NCBI GenBank assembly: GCA_964432995.1
Contig: CAYSPU010000300.1
Span: 1-6,576 of the forward strand
Source: CAYSPU01 sp964432995
GTDB lineage: Bacteria > Verrucomicrobiota > Verrucomicrobiia > Limisphaerales > JAHDYP01
Direction: 5' to 3'
Length of the DNA stretch: 6,576 bases
The position numbers and the translations under genes were made by a program. Numbering within the stretch: the first letter of the stretch is position 1; each line of letters opens with the position of its first letter. The notes under the pieces are model-generated. The model searched no databases and was not told the DNA's origin. It saw only the letters and a program-made list of their open reading frames with translations. Below, in pieces: positions 1 to 5,268 of the stretch.

Positions 1-55
<55 letters not shown>

Positions 56-56
56 A

Positions 57-626
57 TCGGAGGTGGTGGGGACGAACGGACCGGTGGAGGTGCGTTGTCA
101 GGAGTTTGTTTATCGCGCTTCGGGGGAGGGAACGGATTGGGCGGAAGCGGCCTATCTCGGCGGGGTGGAGGTGCGAAGCGCGTCGGGGATGCAGTTGACC
201 TGCCAGGAGCTGAGGGCATCGGTTGACCCGGACTCGAACCGGGTGCAGCGGATGGTGGCGGATCGGAGTGTGGTGATGGTTCAGGAGGATGCGAAGGGGC
301 GGCGGACAGCGCGGGGCGATCAAGCGGTGTACACGGCTGTGGGCGAGGAACTGCGGTTGCTGGGCGAGCACGGGGTGGCGATGGAATGGGTGAGTGCCAC
401 GGAGACCAACCGGGCGAGGGGTCGGAGCCTGCGGTATGACGGGACGCGGGATCGGTTGGAGCTGATTGGCGAGGCGGAGTTGGTCTCGGTCAGGGGTCGG
501 CTGGCGGGAGAACGTCTGTGGGTGAATCCGATGAACGGTTTGGTCTCGGCGAGCGGCATGTGGAAGATACGGTTTCCGGCGCGGGAGCTGAGGGATCGGG
601 TGCCATTGGAGGGGGGCCGGCGATGA
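57..626 (+). CDS. OstA-like LPS transport protein (LptA/LptC-type), 5' partial
   Basis: About 189 readable C-terminal residues end at the TGA at 624-626; the N-terminus, including any signal peptide or membrane anchor, is lost in the poly-G run. The sequence shows the loose repeats of short beta-strand pairs seen in the OstA/LptA/LptC beta-jellyroll family: segments such as AYLGGVEVRS, ARGDQAVYTA followed by ELRLLGEHGVAM, and ARGRSLRYDG followed by RLELIGEAELVS. In that family the jellyroll forms the periplasmic slide that carries lipopolysaccharide from the inner-membrane LptBFG complex to LptD in the outer membrane. The stop overlaps the lptB start (ATGA), which implies translational coupling and supports the assignment. 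Whether it is LptA, LptC or a fusion of both cannot be decided without the N-terminus. Family confidence is good, exact symbol uncertain. Confidence 0.72.
   Translation, partial: SEVVGTNGPVEVRCQEFVYRASGEGTDWAEAAYLGGVEVRSASGMQLTCQELRASVDPDSNRVQRMVADRSVVMVQEDAKGRRTARGDQAVYTAVGEELRLLGEHGVAMEWVSATETNRARGRSLRYDGTRDRLELIGEAELVSVRGRLAGERLWVNPMNGLVSASGMWKIRFPARELRDRVPLEGGRR
608..614 (+). promoter_or_regulatory. Ribosome binding site for lptB
   Basis: A GGAGGGG stretch lies about 10 nt ahead of the ATG at 623, inside the 3' end of the OstA-like gene. It is the best Shine-Dalgarno match in the window and helps choose 623 over the longer in-frame opening at 518 as the lptB start. Confidence 0.6.
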
Positions 627-1345
627 GCCTGCTGACGACCGAGAAGCTGGTGAAGGAGTACCGCCGCCGCCGGGTGGTGAACGGGGTGTCGCTTCGCGTC
701 GAGGCGGGGGAGATCGTCGGCCTGCTGGGTCCGAACGGTGCGGGGAAGACGACGTCGTTCAACCTGGTGGTGGGTTTGATCCGTCCGGACGGGGGAGCGG
801 TGCAATTGGACTCGAAGGATGTGACCCGATTGCCGATGCACCGGCGGGCGCGGATGGGGATGGGGTATTTGACGCAGGAGCCGTCGGTATTTCGGAAGCT
901 GACGGTGGAGCAGAACATTCTGGCGGTTTTGGAGACGTGTCGCCTGGGGCGGCAGGAGCGGCGGGTGCGGCTGCAGTATTTGCTGGAAGAACTGGATTTG
1001 ACGCCGTTGGCCGGGAACCGGGCGTATACCCTGAGCGGGGGGGAGAAGCGGCGGTTGGAGATCACGCGGGCGTTGGTGACGAGTCCGCGGTTGCTGCTAC
1101 TGGACGAGCCGTTCAGCGGCATCGACCCCATCGCGGTCTATGAAGTGCAGAAGATCGTCCGGCGTTTGAAGGAGCGGGGTTTGGGAATCCTGATTACCGA
1201 CCACAACGTGCGCGAGACGTTGAAGCTGGTGGACCGCGCGTATTTGATCCACAAGGGAGAGGTGGTGTACGAGGGGGACGCCGCCCGGTTGGTCGAGGAT
1301 CCCAAGGCGCGGGAGATCTACCTGGGGCCGGAATTCAACATGTAG
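623..1345 (+). CDS. lptB: LPS export ABC transporter ATP-binding protein LptB
   Basis: A 240-residue ABC ATPase, close to the 241 residues of E. coli LptB. It hydrolyses ATP on the cytoplasmic face to drive LptFG extraction of LPS from the inner membrane. Visible motifs: Walker A GPNGAGKT (36-43, Lys42), Q-loop Gln85 in YLTQEPSVFRKL, ABC signature LSGGE (137-141), Walker B LLLLDEP with catalytic Glu162, D-loop SGIDP, and switch His194 in TDHNVRETL. Phe90 and Arg91 match the residues that couple E. coli LptB to LptF/LptG. The start at 623 is chosen because the protein then begins MSLLTTEKLVKEY like other LptB proteins, overlaps the upstream stop as ATGA and has a Shine-Dalgarno sequence. The longer in-frame extension from 518 has no family similarity that I can see. 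LptF and LptG are not in the window. hprK follows after 2 nt, implying one transcript. Confidence 0.95.
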   Translation: MSLLTTEKLVKEYRRRRVVNGVSLRVEAGEIVGLLGPNGAGKTTSFNLVVGLIRPDGGAVQLDSKDVTRLPMHRRARMGMGYLTQEPSVFRKLTVEQNILAVLETCRLGRQERRVRLQYLLEELDLTPLAGNRAYTLSGGEKRRLEITRALVTSPRLLLLDEPFSGIDPIAVYEVQKIVRRLKERGLGILITDHNVRETLKLVDRAYLIHKGEVVYEGDAARLVEDPKAREIYLGPEFNM

Positions 1346-1347
1346 CC

Positions 1348-2295
1348 ATGCAACACGAAACCGTTACGGTCGAGGCATTCTACACCGGTCACAGCAGCGC
1401 GCTGGGACTGGCCCTGGTGGCGGGGGCCCAGGGGCTCAAGCGGGTCATTCGGGAGCCGACGGTCAATCGGCCGGGCCTGGTGTTGACCGGTTTCACGCGT
1501 TTTTTTGCGAGCAAACGGATCCAGGTGCTGGGCAACGCGGAGACGGCGTTTCTGCGGTCGCTGGCGCCGATGGATCGACTCCAGCGCTATCGCCGGTTGT
1601 TTTCCTATCGGATCCCGTGCTTTGTTTTCAGCCGGGATTTGGAGCCGGACCAGCAGTTTCTGCAGGCCGCCGAGGAGCACGACATCCCGGTGTTCAAGAC
1701 GCCGCTGATCACCATGCGGTTCGTCAACCTCGCCACCCTGGCGCTGGAGATGATGTTCGCCCCGCGCGACACCGACCTTGGCAGCATGGTCGACATCCTG
1801 GGGGTGGGCGTGATCATCCGCGGGGAGAGCGGGATTGGGAAGAGCGAGTGTGTTCTGGCGCTGATTGAGCGTGGCTACTCGCTGGTGTCGGACGACGTGA
1901 CGAAGGTGACGTTGGTCGACGGGCGCGAGGTGGTGGGGACCAGCGCCGAACTGACGCGGAACCACATGGAAGTCCGCGGGATCGGCATCATCAACGTCGC
2001 CGCCATGTTCGGCGTTCGGAGCGTCCGCGGCGAGAAACGGGTCGACCTCGTGGTCACTTTGAAGGTGTGGAACGAGGTCGAGGACGTCGACCGCCTGGGG
2101 ATGGAGGAGGACTACGTGAAGATTCTGGGAGTGCCGATTCCGCACATCGTGATCCCGGTGCGTCCGGGGCGCGATCTGGCGCGGTTGGTCGAGGTGGCGG
2201 CTTTCCAGACCAAACTGAAGGCGGCCGGCTACAACCCAGCCAAGGAACTGGACGATCGGTTGATTGCCCGGATGCGCGGCAAGTTGACGATCTGA
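1348..2295 (+). CDS. hprK: HPr kinase/phosphorylase HprK
   Basis: A 315-residue protein of normal HprK length. The family uses ATP or pyrophosphate to phosphorylate a serine of HPr, and removes it by phosphorolysis, linking carbon or energy state to regulation. The N-terminal domain (about 1-130) has the family pattern NRPGLVLTGF and RIQVLGNAE. The catalytic domain carries Walker A GESGIGKS (159-166, Lys165), the acidic pair Asp182-Asp183, the signature MEVRGIGIINV with metal ligand Glu208, Arg249 in DRLGMEE, and the C-terminal IPVRPGRDLARLVEVAA. Aligned without gaps to B. subtilis HprK (offset 6), the catalytic positions Lys159, Asp177, Glu202 and Arg243 are all kept, but active-site His138 is Leu144 (CTT). 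The gene starts 2 nt after the lptB stop without a clear Shine-Dalgarno, so it is probably read by coupling. Its likely substrate, HPr, is encoded next. Identity is secure; the phosphorylase half of the activity is open. Confidence 0.95.
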   Translation: MQHETVTVEAFYTGHSSALGLALVAGAQGLKRVIREPTVNRPGLVLTGFTRFFASKRIQVLGNAETAFLRSLAPMDRLQRYRRLFSYRIPCFVFSRDLEPDQQFLQAAEEHDIPVFKTPLITMRFVNLATLALEMMFAPRDTDLGSMVDILGVGVIIRGESGIGKSECVLALIERGYSLVSDDVTKVTLVDGREVVGTSAELTRNHMEVRGIGIINVAAMFGVRSVRGEKRVDLVVTLKVWNEVEDVDRLGMEEDYVKILGVPIPHIVIPVRPGRDLARLVEVAAFQTKLKAAGYNPAKELDDRLIARMRGKLTI

Positions 2296-2299
2296 AAAT

Positions 2300-2319
2300 C
2301 GCTGGCAAATGCCCCAGCG
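2300..2319 (+). other. Small hairpin in the hprK-HPr gap
   Basis: CGCTGG (2300-2305) and CCAGCG (2314-2319) can pair as a 6-bp stem around an 8-nt loop, directly after the hprK stop. A competing pairing uses GCTGGC (2301-2306) with GCCAGC (2319-2324). No T-run follows, so it is not a convincing intrinsic terminator. It could be an mRNA-processing or stability element, or chance in GC-rich DNA. Confidence 0.3.
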
Positions 2320-2340
2320 CCAGCCTATCTTCCAAGCCGC

Positions 2341-2637
2341 ATGACGGTCCGCAAATCGGCTCAGCCCGTCCTTACCAAAGAACTGGTCGTGACGAACAAG
2401 AACGGCATTCACGCCCGGCCGGCGATGTTGTTCGTCAAGACGGCTAACCGGTTCGGCTGCAACATTTTTGTCGAGAAGGACGGCGAACGCGTCAATGGCA
2501 AGAGCATCATGGGCCTGATGATGCTCGCCGCCGGTCCCGGCAGCAAACTCACCGTCCGCGCCGAAGGCGATGACGCCTCGCGCGCGCTGGGCGAACTCGA
2601 GATCCTCCTCCGCCGCAAGTTTGACGAGGAAGAATAG
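2341..2637 (+). CDS. HPr-family phosphocarrier protein
   Basis: A 98-residue HPr-fold protein, slightly longer than the usual 85-90 residues because of an N-terminal extension of about nine residues before LTKELVV. His24 in NGIHARPA corresponds to the His15 that receives phosphate from Enzyme I, and Ser55 in GKSIMGLM corresponds to the regulatory Ser46 phosphorylated by HprK; the spacing between the two is exactly the canonical 31 residues. The tail is acidic (FDEEE). It lies 45 nt after hprK, so kinase and substrate are probably co-expressed. No Enzyme I or sugar-specific PTS component is in the window, so it may serve transport (HPr), nitrogen-type signalling (NPr) or pure regulation; Ser55 favours HprK control. 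There is no Shine-Dalgarno ahead of the ATG, and no other suitable in-frame start. Symbol ptsH is plausible but withheld because the pathway is unknown. Confidence 0.92.
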   Translation: MTVRKSAQPVLTKELVVTNKNGIHARPAMLFVKTANRFGCNIFVEKDGERVNGKSIMGLMMLAAGPGSKLTVRAEGDDASRALGELEILLRRKFDEEE

Positions 2638-2702
2638 GCGTCGGGCGTTCGGGGTCGCACTTTGCACTTCCCTGCCCTCCGGACCCCACCTAACCTGAAC
2701 GC

Positions 2703-2993
2703 ATGCCTGCCCCAACCGGCATCGACGTCCAGCATGTGGCCCATCTGGCGCGGCTTGCGTTGACCCCCGAGGAAGAGCGGAAACTGGGCGTCCACCTCGG
2801 CAGCATCCTCGAGTACGTGGAGAAACTCCGGGAGGTGAACATCGAGGGTGTGGAACCGACGGCGCACGCCGCGCCGCGGGTCAACGTGCTGCGCGCCGAC
2901 GCGGTGCGACCTTCGCTTACCCAGGACGAGGCGCTCCGCAACGCGCCGGCGCAGGGCAACGGCTTGTTTCTGGTGCCGAAAATCGTCGAGTGA
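2703..2993 (+). CDS. gatC: Asp/Glu-tRNA amidotransferase subunit GatC
   Basis: A 96-residue protein matching the normal length of GatC, the small subunit that wraps around the GatA-GatB interface and stabilises the amidotransferase. Visible family features are the N-terminal helix pattern VQHVAHLARLALTPEEE (about 9-25), the helix LGSILEYVEKLREVN, the extended linker with VEPTAHA, and a C-terminal stretch ending GNGLFLVPKIVE, which resembles the FxVPKV-type end of the family. The ATG at 2703 gives a start just ahead of the first conserved helix; no Shine-Dalgarno is visible. It lies 65 nt after the HPr gene with no clear terminator between. Unlike common gatCAB operons, gatA does not follow directly: a VOC gene lies between. 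Identity is secure from the sequence and the presence of gatA and gatB downstream. Confidence 0.93.
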   Translation: MPAPTGIDVQHVAHLARLALTPEEERKLGVHLGSILEYVEKLREVNIEGVEPTAHAAPRVNVLRADAVRPSLTQDEALRNAPAQGNGLFLVPKIVE

Positions 2994-2998
2994 ACCTC

Positions 2999-3050
2999 CC
3001 CGCCCACAGACCTTCCGGTGTCCGCGGGGCGGGACTCACGAGGAACCCGC
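2999..3050 (+). repeat. Hairpin-forming sequence after gatC, possible degenerate repeat
   Basis: CCCGCCC (2999-3005) can pair with GGGCGGG (3027-3033), and GCGGG (3029-3033) can alternatively pair with CCCGC (3046-3050). The segment includes GGACTCACG (3032-3040), the exact reverse complement of CGTGAGTCC at 5183-5191 in the gatA-gatB element. No T-run follows, so an intrinsic terminator is not supported. It may be a decayed copy of the same kind of dispersed palindromic element, but nine shared bases in GC-rich DNA is weak evidence. Confidence 0.3.
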
Positions 3051-3099
3051 TTCGGAATGTCCGGCTCCACCGCAACCTCCATCCCCCAACCAACTGACT

Positions 3100-3453
3100 A
3101 TGATCAACTCCATCGCCTTCGTCGTTTATCCCGTGTCGAACATGGCTGTCGCCCGCCGGTTTTATGAGGAGATCCTCGGGCTGCGCTTGGAGAGCAACTA
3201 CCAGGAGAAGTGGTTGGAGTACGACGTGGCGGGGGCCACGTTTGCCATCACGACGTTTGACATGGGGCGGATTCCCGGCGGCAACGGGGGACTGGTTGCC
3301 TTCGAGGTGGATGATCTCGATGCCACCCTGAAAGCGCTCCAGGAGAAGGGCGTGCGGGTTCCGGCCGAAGTCGTGACCACGCCGGTCTGCCGTTTCGCCT
3401 CCGTGACGGACCCCGATGGCAACGAACTGATCGTGCACCGCCGCAACGCGTGA
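3100..3453 (+). CDS. VOC superfamily (glyoxalase/bleomycin-resistance fold) protein
   Basis: A 117-residue single-domain protein with the vicinal-oxygen-chelate layout: two beta-alpha-beta-beta-beta modules. Module one is IAFVVYPVSNMAVARRFYEEILGL (about 5-28) then strands to about 57; module two begins GGLVAFEVDDLDATLKALQEKG (63-84) and ends SVTDPDGNELIVHRR. The DPDGNEL end with Glu109 is the hallmark last metal-ligand strand. The other usual ligands appear missing: Phe7 and Leu65 stand where glyoxalase I has His, and no Glu is seen at the end of the first module. A classical metal-dependent glyoxalase is therefore unlikely; the substrate cannot be named. The ATG at 3100 is preferred over upstream in-frame codons because the family begins there; upstream residues are low-complexity translation of the intergenic gap. 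It sits between gatC and gatA, an unusual place, and may simply ride on the operon transcript. Confidence 0.85.
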   Translation: MINSIAFVVYPVSNMAVARRFYEEILGLRLESNYQEKWLEYDVAGATFAITTFDMGRIPGGNGGLVAFEVDDLDATLKALQEKGVRVPAEVVTTPVCRFASVTDPDGNELIVHRRNA

Positions 3454-3521
3454 CAGGGCCGCGTCAAGACGGCGATATGAAGAGCACCCCTATCCAACGG
3501 CAGAAGGCTCTTTCGACTTGG

Positions 3522-3551
3522 GAGCCGGGCGAAGGTAGGAACGCCCGGCTC
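3522..3551 (+). repeat. Perfect 10-bp inverted repeat (stem-loop) between VOC gene and gatA
   Basis: GAGCCGGGCG (3522-3531) and CGCCCGGCTC (3542-3551) are perfect reverse complements around a 10-nt purine-rich loop. It is the strongest hairpin in the window. What follows is GC-rich rather than a T-run, so a standard intrinsic terminator is not supported. It abuts the 10-bp palindrome CGGACGTCCG (3551-3560), which shares base 3551 with it. Confidence 0.7.
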
Positions 3552-3618
3552 GGACGTCCGGAGGACAGCGGTTCGCGCGTCGACGATCGTGGGCGCGCGG
3601 GGTCGCGCGTCCCTATCT
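3534..3618. repeat. Probable dispersed palindromic element in the VOC-gatA gap
   Basis: GGTAGGAACGCCC (3534-3546) and GCGCGTCCCTATC (3606-3618) are imperfect inverted repeats, matching at 10 of 13 positions when one is reverse-complemented. Between them lie the palindromes CGGACGTCCG (3551-3560) and ACGATCGT (3583-3590), and a 9-base direct repeat TCGCGCGTC at 3573-3581 and 3603-3611. This density of symmetry occupies most of the 207-nt gap between the VOC gene and gatA, and no protein gene with recognisable features fits here. It has the look of a REP-like or non-autonomous repeat, but its copy number cannot be seen from one window. Confidence 0.5.
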
Positions 3619-3660
3619 GGCGCGGATGGTTCACGGAACGGGTTGCCTGAAGCCGCATCC

Positions 3661-5175
3661 ATGTCAAGCCGACTGACCATCTCGGAATTGGCCGCACGCC
3701 TTGGGCGGGGGGAAGTCTCCGCCCGCGAAGCCGCGCAGGCGTGCCTGGACCGGATCCGGCAGGTGGACGCCGGGATTCGGGCCTTCCTGGCGTGCGACAT
3801 TGAGGACACGCTGGCGCAGGCGGACCGCGCGGACCAGGAGTTGGCCCGCGGCGTTTCCCATGCCACCAAGCCCCTGCTCGGGATTCCCGTGGCCCTCAAG
3901 GACGTCATCGCCGTCCGGGGCCAGCCGCTGACCTGCGCCTCGAAGATACTCCAGGGTTATGTCTCGCCATACGACGCCGCGGTGGTGGAACGACTCAAGG
4001 CCGCCGGCGCCGTGGTCTTCGGCCGGTTGAACATGGACGAGTTCGCCATGGGCAGTTCGACGGAGAACTCCGGCTATCAGGTGACCCGCAATCCGTGGGA
4101 CCCCGATCGCACTCCCGGGGGTTCCTCGGGGGGGTGCGCGGCGGCGGTGTCGGCCGACGAGTGTGTGGCCGCGCTGGGATCGGACACGGGTGGTTCGGTG
4201 CGGCAGCCGGCCGCTTTCTGCGGCGTGGTGGGCTTCAAACCCACGTACGGCCGGGTCTCACGGTACGGGCTGGTCGCGTTTGCGTCCTCGTTGGACCAGA
4301 TCGGGCCGGTGACCAAGACGGTGCGGGATGCCGCGATGCTGCTGGGGGTGATCAGCGGAGCAGACGCGCGTGATGCAACGAGCGTGCCGGAGCCGGTGCC
4401 GGACTATGCGGCGGCGCTCGACGGGGGGCTGCGCGGCGTGCGTTTGGGTTTGCCCCGGGAGTACTTCGTCGGCGGACTGGACCCGGACGTCAAGCGGGCA
4501 GTCGAAGCGGCCGTGCGCGAATTGGAGGGTCTGGGCGCGGAACTGGTCGAGGTCTCGCTGCCGCACACCGAGTATGCGATCGCGGCCTACTACCTCATCG
4601 CCACCGCCGAAGCCAGCGCCAACCTGGCACGGTTCGACGGAATCCGCTACGGCGTGCGGGTGGACGGCGCGGATCCGGTCGAACTCTACTGCCGCACCCG
4701 GGGCGCGGGGTTTGGCGCGGAGGTGAAGCGGCGGATCATCCTGGGGACCTACGCCCTGAGCAGCGGGTACTACGACGCCTACTACCTGAGGGCGCAGAAG
4801 GTGCGGACGTTGATTCGGCGCGACTTCCTGCAGGCCTTCGAGCGTGTGGACGCGCTGGTGACGCCGACGACGCCGCGGCCGGCATTTCGGATTGGCGAGA
4901 AGACGGACGATCCGCTGCAGATGTACCTCGAGGACATTTTCACGATCTCGTGCAATTTGGCGGGGATTTGCGGGGTGAGTCTGCCGTGCGGCTTCACGGC
5001 GCAGGCTCCGCGGCTGCCGATCGGCCTGCAGTTGCTCGGGCCGCCGTTCGGCGAGGCGACGCTCTTGCGGGTGGCGCACGCGTACGAGCAGGCGACCCCC
5101 TGGCATCGGGAGAAACCGGGCGTGGGAGAGAAGGCGACCATCGGGGAACCGGCGCCTGGGTCAAGTGTTCCATAG
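3661..5175 (+). CDS. gatA: Asp/Glu-tRNA amidotransferase subunit GatA
   Basis: A 504-residue amidase-signature enzyme that releases ammonia from glutamine and feeds it to GatB. The Ser-cisSer-Lys triad is intact: Lys80 in ALKDVIAV, Ser155 in TPGGSSGG, and nucleophile Ser179 in DTGGSVRQPA, each one residue after the S. aureus GatA positions. Other family segments are GFKPTYGRVSRYGL, SLDQIGPV, AEASANLARFDGIRYG, LSSGYYDAYYLRAQKVR and LPIGLQLLGPPF. The conserved body ends near HREKP (Pro486); a further 18 poorly conserved residues lead to the TAG. The start at 3661 (MSSRLTISELAARL) is chosen because it opens the first conserved helix; the in-frame opening from 3589 would translate repeat-like DNA. 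No strong Shine-Dalgarno is visible. gatB follows after 93 nt. The stop codon is the first three bases of a palindromic element, so the C-terminal tail may have been reshaped by its arrival. Confidence 0.96.
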   Translation: MSSRLTISELAARLGRGEVSAREAAQACLDRIRQVDAGIRAFLACDIEDTLAQADRADQELARGVSHATKPLLGIPVALKDVIAVRGQPLTCASKILQGYVSPYDAAVVERLKAAGAVVFGRLNMDEFAMGSSTENSGYQVTRNPWDPDRTPGGSSGGCAAAVSADECVAALGSDTGGSVRQPAAFCGVVGFKPTYGRVSRYGLVAFASSLDQIGPVTKTVRDAAMLLGVISGADARDATSVPEPVPDYAAALDGGLRGVRLGLPREYFVGGLDPDVKRAVEAAVRELEGLGAELVEVSLPHTEYAIAAYYLIATAEASANLARFDGIRYGVRVDGADPVELYCRTRGAGFGAEVKRRIILGTYALSSGYYDAYYLRAQKVRTLIRRDFLQAFERVDALVTPTTPRPAFRIGEKTDDPLQMYLEDIFTISCNLAGICGVSLPCGFTAQAPRLPIGLQLLGPPFGEATLLRVAHAYEQATPWHREKPGVGEKATIGEPAPGSSVP

Positions 5176-5240
5176 CCGCGGACGTGAGTCCGCGCCGACC
5201 TTCGGCGATGAGAGAGTGCGCCGACTGACGCCGGCGGCTA
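5173..5240. repeat. 68-bp palindromic repeat-like element between gatA and gatB
   Basis: The element is bounded by a perfect 7-bp inverted repeat, TAGCCGC (5173-5179) and GCGGCTA (5234-5240). Inside are three hairpins: CGCGGAC/GTCCGCG (5177-5183 with 5188-5194, loop GTGA), CGCCGA/TCGGCG (5193-5198 with 5202-5207, 3-nt loop), and CGCCG/CGGCG (5219-5223 with 5232-5236). The first two share bases 5193-5194, so they cannot both be complete. The left end supplies the TAG stop of gatA. There is no T-run, so an intrinsic terminator is unlikely; gatB must be read through it or from its own promoter. This resembles REP/BIME-type extragenic palindromes; dispersion in the genome is an inference. Confidence 0.6.
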
Positions 5241-5268
5241 CGCAGTGTGCGGAAAGCGGAAGCAAGAC

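Noticed and set aside
518..622. N-terminal extension of LptB from the in-frame ATG at 518
   Set aside because: The extension overlaps the OstA-like gene, lacks family similarity, and the ATG at 623 has a Shine-Dalgarno and gives the standard LptB length.
2662..2696. Possible promoter before gatC (TTGCAC at 2662, TAACCT at 2691)
   Set aside because: The spacing of 23 nt is far from the 16-18 nt expected for a sigma-70 type promoter, and the -10 match is poor.
1318..2715. A 465-codon open frame on the - strand
   Set aside because: It lies entirely opposite hprK and the HPr gene, whose motifs are unmistakable. Its translation is rich in His, Asp, Gln and Arg without recognisable domains, as expected for the antisense of GC-rich coding DNA.
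3522..3551. Intrinsic terminator after the VOC gene
   Set aside because: The stem is strong, but no T-run follows; the next bases are GC-rich and palindromic, so Rho-independent termination is not supported.
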